From: Granulicella sp.
GTDB taxonomy: Bacteria > Acidobacteriota > Terriglobia > Terriglobales > Acidobacteriaceae
Direction of reading: 5' to 3'
Length of the DNA: 19,512 nt
Assembly: GCA_003133205.1 (NCBI GenBank)
Contig: PKWK01000206.1
Span: 1 to 19,512 of the forward strand
The notes under the pieces are model-generated. The model did no database searches, was not told the DNA's origin, and saw nothing but the letters and a program-made list of their open reading frames with translations. This document shows positions 13,195 through 19,512 of the stretch, piece by piece. The position numbers were made by a program, and so were the translations under genes. Every line of letters starts with the position of its first letter. Position 1 is the stretch's first letter.

Positions 13195-13677
13195 ATGGCT
13201 CTAAAGCTAAAAGTAAACAACGTTGAGACGACTGTGGATGTGCCGCCGGACACGCCATTGCTGTGGGTCCTGCGCGACGTCCTCGACCTCCAAGGCTCCA
13301 AGTACGGATGTGGAATCGGCCAGTGCGGCGCATGTATGGTCCATGTGAATGGCGTGCCGACGCGCTCCTGCACGACCCAGGTAGGGTCTATCGGGGACCA
13401 GGCGATTACCACGATCGAGGGCCTCTCTCCCAATGGCACGCACCCGGTGCAGGTGGCTTGGGAGCAGGTGGACGTGGCACAGTGCGGCTACTGCCAGGCA
13501 GGCCAGATTATGACGGCCGCGGCGCTGCTGTCCCAGACGCCACATCCGACGGACTCCGACATCGATACGGCGATGAGCGGCAACCTGTGCCGTTGCGGAA
13601 CCTATCTGCGCATTCGGCAGGCGATCCACCAGGCCGCCTCAGCGGGCACATCGGGCGCAGCCGCCCCACAGAAGTAA
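13195..13677 (+). CDS. 2Fe-2S small subunit of a molybdenum hydroxylase (IorA-like)
   Basis: The 160-residue protein is an XdhC/CoxS/IorA-type iron-sulfur subunit. A plant-type ferredoxin domain holds the first cluster with Cys39, Cys44, Cys47 (CGIGQCGAC) and Cys59. A helical domain holds the second with Cys97, Cys100 (QCGYCQAGQ), Cys132 and Cys134 (CRCGTY). It passes electrons from the molybdenum centre in the partner subunit to an acceptor. The ATG is preceded by AGGGAAGTGCG. No signal peptide is present, so export would be by hitch-hiking on the Tat-targeted large subunit encoded 18 bp downstream. No FAD subunit gene is next to it, which fits the two-subunit isoquinoline 1-oxidoreductase type rather than xanthine dehydrogenase. 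Confidence 0.93.
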   Translation: MALKLKVNNVETTVDVPPDTPLLWVLRDVLDLQGSKYGCGIGQCGACMVHVNGVPTRSCTTQVGSIGDQAITTIEGLSPNGTHPVQVAWEQVDVAQCGYCQAGQIMTAAALLSQTPHPTDSDIDTAMSGNLCRCGTYLRIRQAIHQAASAGTSGAAAPQK

Positions 13678-13695
13678 GAAATGGAGACTCACCCC

Positions 13696-15939
13696 ATGCG
13701 TCTCAATCGGCGATCCTTCCTGCAAATGAGCGCCCTGACCGGCGGAGGGCTTGCGCTCGGCTTCTTCGACTCTCCGTTTGTCTCCGCGCAGGGCCCGGCG
13801 AGAACAGACCTTTCGCCGCGCGCGTTTATCAACATTGCCGCCAACGGGACGATCACCCTGATGGCAAAGGCTCCGGAGATCGGTCAGGGCGTGAAGACGA
13901 TGCTGCCCATGATGATCGCCGAAGAACTGGACGCGGACTGGAGCAAGGTGCGCGTCGAGCAGGCCGACCTGGACGATCATTTTGGGGGACAATCCGCAGG
14001 CGGGAGCACCTCGACGCAGGGCAACTATCTGCCTATGCGCCGCGTGGGCGCCGCGTGCCGGCAGATGCTGATCACCGTGGCCGCGAAACGCTGGGGCGTC
14101 GCCGAGGCGGAGTGCACGACCGCGCCGAGCCGCGTGCTGCATGGCAAATCGGGGCGTTCCTTCGGTTATGGGGAACTTGCGGTTGATGCCGCAGCCCTGC
14201 CTCCGCCGAGCATGGATTCGGTGAAGCTGAAGGATCCGAAGGATTTCCGCATCCTCGGCAAACCACAGGCCAATGTAGATATTCACGCCATCGTCACCGG
14301 CAAGCCGCTGTTCGGCATCGACTGCAAGGTGCCGGGCATGCTGCACGCGGTCATTCAGAAGTGTCCCGTGTACGGTGGCAAGGTGAAGAGCGCCAATCTG
14401 GACCAGATCAAGAAAATGCCCGGCGTGCGCCATGTTTTGATCATTGGAAGCGCACAAGCCGCTTCCGCTGGCGCGTCCAATTCCACCATTGAGCCCGGTG
14501 TGGTCATTGCGGCCCCCGGTATGGAGCTTGGGGTGGCGATTGTGGCCGATACCTGGTGGCAGGCGCAGACAGCGCGAAAGAGTCTCCAGATCGATTGGGA
14601 CTACGGCGCGGGAGCCACGCAGAGCACCGACCAATTCTCCCAGAAGGCTGCCGATTTGATGACGGCGGCGCCTCAGAACACGTTGCGCAGTTACGGCGAC
14701 GTGAATGCGGCGCTGACGGGCGCAACCAAGGTCGTCGAGGCCACCTACGCCTATCCATTTCTGGCCCACGGAACCCTGGAGCCGATGGACACTACCGCCT
14801 CCTACAAAGACGGCAAGATGGAGTTGTGGACGACCAGCCAGTCTCCCGCTGGAGGCCGTGGGCAGGTAGCCCGCGCCCTGAACATGCAGGCCAGCGACAT
14901 CACGGTGCATATGTGCCGCATCGGCGGCGGTTTTGGACGGCGCCTGACGAACGACTACATGGTGGAGGCCGCGTGGCTCGCCAAGCAGGTGGGAGTCCCG
15001 GTGAAGCTGCTGTGGGCGCGCGAAGACGATATCGCGCACGACGACTACAGGCCCGGCGGGTTCCATTCGTTCAAGGCGGGGGTCGATGCGCAGGGCAAGA
15101 TGGTGGCTTGGCGCCAGCATTTCATTACCTACGGCGAGGGCCAGCGTTACGTGTCCGGCGGGACGCTGGACGCTGTTGAGTTTCCCTCAGGCCGAGTGCC
15201 GAACTACGCGCTCCACGCCTCGGCCCAGCCGCTGATCCTGCGCACCGGGGCATTGCGTGCGCCGGGCCACAATGCTTACTGCTGGGCCATCAAAGGCTTC
15301 CTGGATGAGGTTGCTACCGCCGCTGGGCGGGATCCGCTTGAGTTCCACCTCGAACTGCTGAACGCGACCCCTGTGCCGATGGTTGCCGAAGCAGGCCGCC
15401 GCGGCGGCAACGATACGATGAACCCCGAGCGCCTGAAGGGAGTGCTCCAACTGGTAGCAGAGAAGTCCGGCTGGGCAAATCGCAAGAATACTCCCGGCCA
15501 CGGGATGGGCATTGCCTGCCACTACTGCCACGCGGGCTATTTCGCGGAGGTGGCGGAGGTCACCGTCGACGCCCGGAACCGCATCAAGGTCACCAAGGTG
15601 TGGGCCGCGGGCGATGTGGGCAACCAGATCATGAATCCCTCGGGCGCCGAATCCCAGGTGCACGGCTCGATCATTGAAGGCATGAGCCAGATGCAGCAGG
15701 AGATCACGCTGGTCGGTGGCAAAGCCCAGCAGACGAACTATAACAATCATCCGCTGCTGCGCTTCCGACAGGCACCGGCCATCGAACTTTTCTGGCGCAA
15801 GACGGAGTTTCCGCCAACCGGCCTGGGCGAACCTGCGCTGCCGCCGGTCTTGCCGGCAATTGCCAACGCAGTATTTGCCGCGACCGGTAAGCGAATCCGG
15901 ACGCTTCCGCTGGCACGCAGCGGGTTCAGCTTCGCCTAA
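13696..15939 (+). CDS. Molybdopterin-binding large subunit of a molybdenum hydroxylase (IorB-like), Tat-exported
   Basis: The 747-residue protein starts MRLNRRSFLQMSALTGGG, a twin-arginine signal, so the complex should fold in the cytoplasm and move to the periplasm. Family landmarks include IGQGVKTMLPMMIAEELD (N-terminal MoCo region), GGGFGRR (410-416) and the final TGLGEPALPP with the catalytic Glu712. Such enzymes hydroxylate N-heterocycles or oxidise aldehydes; the substrate here is not readable. CHYCH at residues 608-612 matches the CxxCH heme c motif, unusual for this family. I chose ATG 13696, which has GGAG 9 nt upstream and keeps the Tat motif near the terminus. ATG 13681 would add five residues (METHP). 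Confidence 0.92.
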   Translation: MRLNRRSFLQMSALTGGGLALGFFDSPFVSAQGPARTDLSPRAFINIAANGTITLMAKAPEIGQGVKTMLPMMIAEELDADWSKVRVEQADLDDHFGGQSAGGSTSTQGNYLPMRRVGAACRQMLITVAAKRWGVAEAECTTAPSRVLHGKSGRSFGYGELAVDAAALPPPSMDSVKLKDPKDFRILGKPQANVDIHAIVTGKPLFGIDCKVPGMLHAVIQKCPVYGGKVKSANLDQIKKMPGVRHVLIIGSAQAASAGASNSTIEPGVVIAAPGMELGVAIVADTWWQAQTARKSLQIDWDYGAGATQSTDQFSQKAADLMTAAPQNTLRSYGDVNAALTGATKVVEATYAYPFLAHGTLEPMDTTASYKDGKMELWTTSQSPAGGRGQVARALNMQASDITVHMCRIGGGFGRRLTNDYMVEAAWLAKQVGVPVKLLWAREDDIAHDDYRPGGFHSFKAGVDAQGKMVAWRQHFITYGEGQRYVSGGTLDAVEFPSGRVPNYALHASAQPLILRTGALRAPGHNAYCWAIKGFLDEVATAAGRDPLEFHLELLNATPVPMVAEAGRRGGNDTMNPERLKGVLQLVAEKSGWANRKNTPGHGMGIACHYCHAGYFAEVAEVTVDARNRIKVTKVWAAGDVGNQIMNPSGAESQVHGSIIEGMSQMQQEITLVGGKAQQTNYNNHPLLRFRQAPAIELFWRKTEFPPTGLGEPALPPVLPAIANAVFAATGKRIRTLPLARSGFSFA

Positions 15940-15984
15940 GCGGATCGCCGTGGGGCCGGGCCGCGCATTGGGCGAGGTGTCGGG

Positions 15985-17592
15985 CTACTTCGTGTGCTCG
16001 TCGCCGTAGACTACGGACCGACCGGGAGCCGCAGTCAGACCCTCGGTTGAGATCGTTCCCCGCATCTGTGGATCCACGGAGAGCAGCACGTCGCTGCCGA
16101 CGCCGGAGAACGTACGGCTGTTGCGCACGATCGATCCTTGCGACCGCTCCATCCGCACCACCGGCTCGTCCTTCGGCAGACGGCGCGACGCGACGTGATC
16201 GAGTTCGGCCTCAGGACAGTCCTCCACCAGAAACGCCGGGCCTTTTTCTACGTTGAGTTGTACGTTGTGTAACTCCATGCCTGACGCGTGCACGAGGTGC
16301 GCACCGAGCGTGCCCGTTCCAATCACGTCCGAGATGCGCAGGCCGTCGATCGGGCTCTCGGGCAATCCGTCCACATCGATGAGCTGCTTCGCGCCATCGA
16401 TGGTGACGCCATCGATAGCGATGTTTGCGAAGCCGGGCGTATTCGCGGCCTTCGGCATGGCGACGCGCGACTCCTTCGTCTCGCCTTCCATCATGTAGAA
16501 GTTCGTCACATCGATCGCGGTCCCGACATTGCGCATCGTCCAGTTGGAGAAGCGCAGATTACTGACAACACCGCCGCGCCCGCGCCGGCTCTTGATGCGA
16601 ATTCCCGCCTGCGTATCGACCGCGGTCATATTGCTGGCGACGATATTGCGCACGCCGCCCGAGGTCTCCGAGCCGATGGTCACAGCCCCGTGCGCGTGAT
16701 GCACGGTGCATCCGGTGATGGTCACGTCCTCGGTTGGCCGGTTGACGCGCAGGCCGTCGGCGTCCTTGCCGCTCTTGATCACGATGCCGTCGTCGCCGGT
16801 GTCGATGTAGTCGTCGGTGAGATGCACGAAGCGGCTCGAGTCCACCACGATCCCGTCCGTCTGCACGCCCGGATAGGTCTCGATCACCACGTTCCGCACG
16901 ACTGCGTATTCCGTGTAGAGCAGATGAATGGTCCACATGGCCGCGCCCTCAAAGTGCAGCCCATCCACCAGCACATTCTTGCTATTCATGAAGCGCAGGA
17001 ACGACGGCCGCAACTCCTCCGCCGCAGCCGTGTACTCAGCGTCGGAGATCGGCTTGTGCGCTTCCAGGTCGAGCAGCAACTTCTCCCAGTTGTCCCCATT
17101 TGCGCTGCCAAGATCGGTCGCCGTGGGTTGGTTGCGGCCATGCAGTTTGATCCAGTCGGCCTGGCTCGTAATCAGGGTGCCTGGGCCCACCACCTGCACG
17201 TCTTCCAGATCGTGCCCGCCGATCAGGGGCACCGGCGTCAGCGTCTCGACACCCTGCTGCCGCCCCTTGGTCAGCGGAAGCATCTGCGCCGGGAATGTCA
17301 CGATCGCGCCGGCTTCGAACTCCAGGCGCAGGTGGCTCACTAGTTCAATTGGCCCCGATGTGTAGTGTCCAGCGGGCACGTAGACCGTCCCGCCGCCAGC
17401 GGCCTTCGCAGCCGCGATCGCGCGGGCGAAGGCTTCCGTGGCGGGCGCGCTGCCATCACGCTTCGCGCCATATGCGGTGACGTCGAAGACTGGACGCCCT
17501 GCTGCTGGCGGCTGCTGACCCGCGCCAGTCAACGCTGAGCCCGCGATCGACGCACAGGCAACGAGAAGCACTGCTAATTTCGTCCGGATCAT
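15985..17592 (-). CDS. Secreted glycoside hydrolase family 28 (polygalacturonase-like)
   Basis: The 535-residue protein has a signal peptide (MIRTKLAVLLVACASIAGSA) and a right-handed beta-helix of the pectin-degrading GH28 type. A pectate-lyase-like start (FDVTAYGAKRDGSAPATEAF) is followed by QTDG (244-247, usually NTDG), GDDGIVIKSG (266-275, usually GDDC), HAHG (299-302, usually GHG) and RIKSRRGRGG (332-341, usually RIK). The catalytic Asp residues and the RIK Arg/Lys are present. Predicted action is hydrolysis of galacturonosidic bonds in pectin-like polymers outside the cell or in the periplasm. Endo- or exo-activity is not clear. GAGGAGTAGGAA just before the ATG is a strong ribosome binding site. 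It starts 3 bp after the YhaM-like gene, an odd functional pairing. Confidence 0.9.
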   Translation of the reverse strand: MIRTKLAVLLVACASIAGSALTGAGQQPPAAGRPVFDVTAYGAKRDGSAPATEAFARAIAAAKAAGGGTVYVPAGHYTSGPIELVSHLRLEFEAGAIVTFPAQMLPLTKGRQQGVETLTPVPLIGGHDLEDVQVVGPGTLITSQADWIKLHGRNQPTATDLGSANGDNWEKLLLDLEAHKPISDAEYTAAAEELRPSFLRFMNSKNVLVDGLHFEGAAMWTIHLLYTEYAVVRNVVIETYPGVQTDGIVVDSSRFVHLTDDYIDTGDDGIVIKSGKDADGLRVNRPTEDVTITGCTVHHAHGAVTIGSETSGGVRNIVASNMTAVDTQAGIRIKSRRGRGGVVSNLRFSNWTMRNVGTAIDVTNFYMMEGETKESRVAMPKAANTPGFANIAIDGVTIDGAKQLIDVDGLPESPIDGLRISDVIGTGTLGAHLVHASGMELHNVQLNVEKGPAFLVEDCPEAELDHVASRRLPKDEPVVRMERSQGSIVRNSRTFSGVGSDVLLSVDPQMRGTISTEGLTAAPGRSVVYGDEHTK

Positions 17593-17595
17593 TTC

Positions 17596-18591
17596 CTACT
17601 CCTCGTCCAGGTACGCCTTCGAGTTCAGCAGCGGGCGTTCCATGCTGCGCACCCAGTCGGTCATCTCCGCGCCGCTCTTGCCCGAGGCTGCGTCGCGGCC
17701 GAACTCGTTGCGCATCGCCTGCATCTTGGCCTCGACGTCGTCGAGCGCGCTCAGCAGGATCGCCTCAGGCGTCATCGGCAGCTTCGGTGAGCCGAACTCA
17801 TACTTACCGTGATGGCTTAGGATCATGTGCTCCACCAGCACGCGCAGCTTCTCCGGAAATCCGGGCAGGGTTGCGATCTTTTCGCGGAGCATGCCCTGCG
17901 CGATGGAGATGTGCCCGATCATCTGGCCTTCGAGCGTATAGCTGAAGGTCGTTCCCCAGCTCAGTTCGCGCACCTTGCCGATGTCGTGCAGGATTGCGCC
18001 CGTCACGAGCAGGTCGATGTCGACTTCGGGGTAGAATGGCGCTGTTGCGCGGCACACCCGCACCAGCGTCAGTACGTGCTCCAGCAGGCCGCCGATCCAC
18101 GCGTGATGCAGTACCTTCGCTGCGGGCGCCTCGCGGTAGGCTGCGCCTATCGTCTCATCGTCGAGGAACGCGAAGACCAGCCGGCGCAGGTCGGGATTCG
18201 CGAAGGAATCCACATAGCCACGCAGCTCAGTCCACATCTCGCCGATATCGAACTTCGTTGTGGGCACAAAGTCCGCCGTATTGACCTCGGAGGCCGCGGC
18301 CAACCGCATCTTGCTGACCGTGATCTGCCACTTTCCTGTCGAGGTTGGGGGGTACTTCGAGACCTTTCCGTGCACCTTGACGTAGCAGCCCTCGGTGCAG
18401 GTCTCCAACGCTGAGGCAATCTCGTCCCACATCTTTGCGTCGATCGAGCCGGTTTTATCGCTGAGGGTCAGTGCTAGATACTGTCCGCCGCCAGTCTTCT
18501 TGTCTCGTACCGATATCGACGACACCGCAAAGAAGGTCGTCACCGCAACGCCATCGAACTTCGCAGCGTCCTCTATAAAGAAATCTTTCAT
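17596..18591 (-). CDS. YhaM-like 3'-5' exoribonuclease (OB-fold + HD domain)
   Basis: The 331-residue protein begins MKDFFIEDA, the usual start of YhaM homologues. An OB-fold nucleic acid-binding domain (about 15-98, with GGQYLALTLSDKTGSIDAKMWD) precedes an HD-domain nuclease (about 160-292). The HD part shows HHAWIGGLLEHV, ILHDIGKV with the His-Asp pair (202-203), EGQMIGH (221-227), SHHG (259-262) and SALDDVEAKM. YhaM trims short RNA and single-stranded DNA from the 3' end using divalent metal. An in-frame ATG at 18603 would add four residues. I prefer 18591 because of the family start and the TATGCT hexamer 7 nt upstream. The GH28 gene follows after 3 bp. Confidence 0.88.
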   Translation of the reverse strand: MKDFFIEDAAKFDGVAVTTFFAVSSISVRDKKTGGGQYLALTLSDKTGSIDAKMWDEIASALETCTEGCYVKVHGKVSKYPPTSTGKWQITVSKMRLAAASEVNTADFVPTTKFDIGEMWTELRGYVDSFANPDLRRLVFAFLDDETIGAAYREAPAAKVLHHAWIGGLLEHVLTLVRVCRATAPFYPEVDIDLLVTGAILHDIGKVRELSWGTTFSYTLEGQMIGHISIAQGMLREKIATLPGFPEKLRVLVEHMILSHHGKYEFGSPKLPMTPEAILLSALDDVEAKMQAMRNEFGRDAASGKSGAEMTDWVRSMERPLLNSKAYLDEE

Positions 18592-18598
18592 ACTGGCA

Positions 18599-18604
18599 AG
18601 CATA
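18599..18604 (-). promoter_or_regulatory. Putative -10 element for a leaderless yhaM-like mRNA
   Basis: TATGCT on the minus strand ends 7 nt before the ATG at 18591, with no Shine-Dalgarno sequence in between. It overlaps the alternative ATG at 18603, which would then lie within the promoter and not in the message. Confidence 0.4.
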
Positions 18605-18631
18605 CGTCGTACGGGCGATTCACAGCCAGAG

Positions 18632-18656
18632 GCGCCAACGCGATCCTGTTGGGCGC
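18632..18656. repeat. Small inverted repeat between the two right-hand minus-strand genes
   Basis: GCGCCAAC (18632-18639) pairs with GTTGGGCGC (18648-18656) through one bulged base, with an 8-nt loop. No T-tract follows, so it is at best a poor terminator for the Lys/Ala/Pro-rich gene. A second perfect palindrome, TTCGCATGCGAA (18704-18715), directly abuts that gene's stop codon. Confidence 0.35.
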
Positions 18657-18715
18657 GTCGGCGCGAAGGGGTGAGCGATCGAGCAGGTGTTGCGCCACTA
18701 AGCTTCGCATGCGAA

Positions 18716-19512
18716 CTACGGCTGCGTGGCTGGGGGCGGCGTCACCGGGGGAAGCTTCGACGGATCTGGCGGCGGTGTCACTGCGGGCTCGCCGTTGTCG
18801 CGCACATTCTTCGGCGGAATCGGCGTTGCGTCAGGCTTGGGCGCCGGTGGCGCGGGCGCCTTCTCCTGGATACGCTCCTTGGGTGCGCCCTTCACCTTCT
18901 GCTTTTTCTTCTTGGAGGCGGTGTCTCCGCTAAGACCGAGCGCGTCGCTCTGGGTCTTCTGCGTTGCCTTCTCTTCCGCAGTCAGGGGAGGTGGAGTTGC
19001 CGCAGTCTTTTGCTTTACCTTGGCCACCTTTGCCGCGGCTTTGACCTTGGCTTCCATCGGCGCGCGGTCGCTGAAGCGGGTCTTGCCGCGTGCGGGCCCC
19101 TTGGGGCCAAGCGGGTCGGAGTCGGAAGCGATAGTAGGCGATTGGTCGTTGTTGGATGCGATCGCTGCACCCGGCGCTGGGAGCACGCTGGAGGTCGCTC
19201 CGGGGCCTTGGTCGGCGCCCGCGGTTAACGTCTCTTCGGCCGCGGAAGGAAGTGTGCTTCGCGGCGCCTGGCCGAAGCGGATCTTCTCGCGCCTGACCTT
19301 CCTGGGCTTCTTGCCCGCAACGTTCACCGTCTTTGCGGACGGAGCGACGGCGGAGGCCGAAGCTGCCGGTGACACGGCTGCTACCGCTGGCTTAGTCGTA
19401 GCGGCTGGTGCGGGGCGGCCATGATCGAGCCGCGCTTTCTTTTCGACCTTCTTCTTTTCCGGCAGCGGCGTCGACGATGCAAACACCTCTTTGGTCTGTT
19501 TGGGGCTCGCGC
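18716..19512 (-). CDS. Lys/Ala/Pro-rich low-complexity protein, C-terminal part (cut by window edge)
   Basis: The frame stays open to the window edge, so only the last 265 or so residues are visible and the start lies outside. A GTG at 19486 is not a believable start because no ribosome binding site precedes it and the frame continues upstream with similar sequence. The visible part is disordered: Lys/Arg-rich clusters (KKKVEKKAR, GKKPRKVRREKIRFG, KKKKQKVKG) alternate with Ala/Pro/Ser stretches, and the end is proline-rich (TPPPDPSKLPPVTPPPATQP). No domain is visible. It could be the tail of a larger envelope protein spanning the periplasm or a nucleic acid-binding tail. Confidence 0.65.
   Translation of the reverse strand, partial: ASPKQTKEVFASSTPLPEKKKVEKKARLDHGRPAPAATTKPAVAAVSPAASASAVAPSAKTVNVAGKKPRKVRREKIRFGQAPRSTLPSAAEETLTAGADQGPGATSSVLPAPGAAIASNNDQSPTIASDSDPLGPKGPARGKTRFSDRAPMEAKVKAAAKVAKVKQKTAATPPPLTAEEKATQKTQSDALGLSGDTASKKKKQKVKGAPKERIQEKAPAPPAPKPDATPIPPKNVRDNGEPAVTPPPDPSKLPPVTPPPATQP

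Overview
The window looks like chromosomal DNA of a GC-rich soil bacterium, most likely an acidobacterium of the Terriglobus/Granulicella/Edaphobacter kind. This rests on the mix of secreted glycine-rich and lipocalin-like small proteins, the GH28 enzyme, the short tandem copies of a GCTGCGGAATGACAA-type sequence at the left edge and the protein styles. It is an inference, not a database match. No rRNA, tRNA, IS element, integrase or CRISPR array was seen. Most of the window is ordinary housekeeping and envelope DNA.

Left part (1-4823). About 350 bp of repeat-rich DNA without a convincing gene is followed by a 100-residue hypothetical protein (minus strand). A plus-strand series comes next: a secreted HExxH metallopeptidase with TPR repeats, a DedA-family membrane protein, a double-hotdog acyl-CoA thioesterase and a GYD-domain protein. 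The first three have a -10-like hexamer only 8-9 nt before their ATG and no clear Shine-Dalgarno sequence, which suggests leaderless transcripts.

Middle (4925-8353). ffh, the SRP GTPase, is followed by a HigB/HigA-type toxin-antitoxin pair. The pair has its own near-consensus -10 box and a palindrome that could be the operator. It runs tail-to-tail, with a 16-nt overlap, into a secreted lipocalin-like protein gene. A secreted RGGY-repeat glycine-rich protein gene follows. It has a strong terminator and a UNCG-capped hairpin directly in front of its ribosome binding site.

Translation-linked operon (8521-12707, minus strand). The order of transcription is aroC, def, fmt, rsmB: chorismate synthase, peptide deformylase, Met-tRNA formyltransferase and 16S rRNA m5C967 methyltransferase. 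fmt and rsmB share a TTGA junction. A near-perfect 18-bp inverted repeat lies between def and fmt.

Right part (13021-19512). A plus-strand two-gene operon encodes a molybdenum hydroxylase of the isoquinoline 1-oxidoreductase type: a 2Fe-2S small subunit and a Tat-exported molybdopterin large subunit with an unexpected CxxCH motif. Convergent to it is a minus-strand pair, a YhaM-like OB-fold/HD exoribonuclease followed 3 bp later by a secreted GH28 enzyme. The window ends inside a Lys/Ala/Pro-rich low-complexity protein gene.

I found no clearly novel multi-gene system. The best leads are the repeated leaderless promoter layout, the toxin-antitoxin operator, the UNCG 5'-UTR hairpin and the CxxCH motif in the Mo-hydroxylase.
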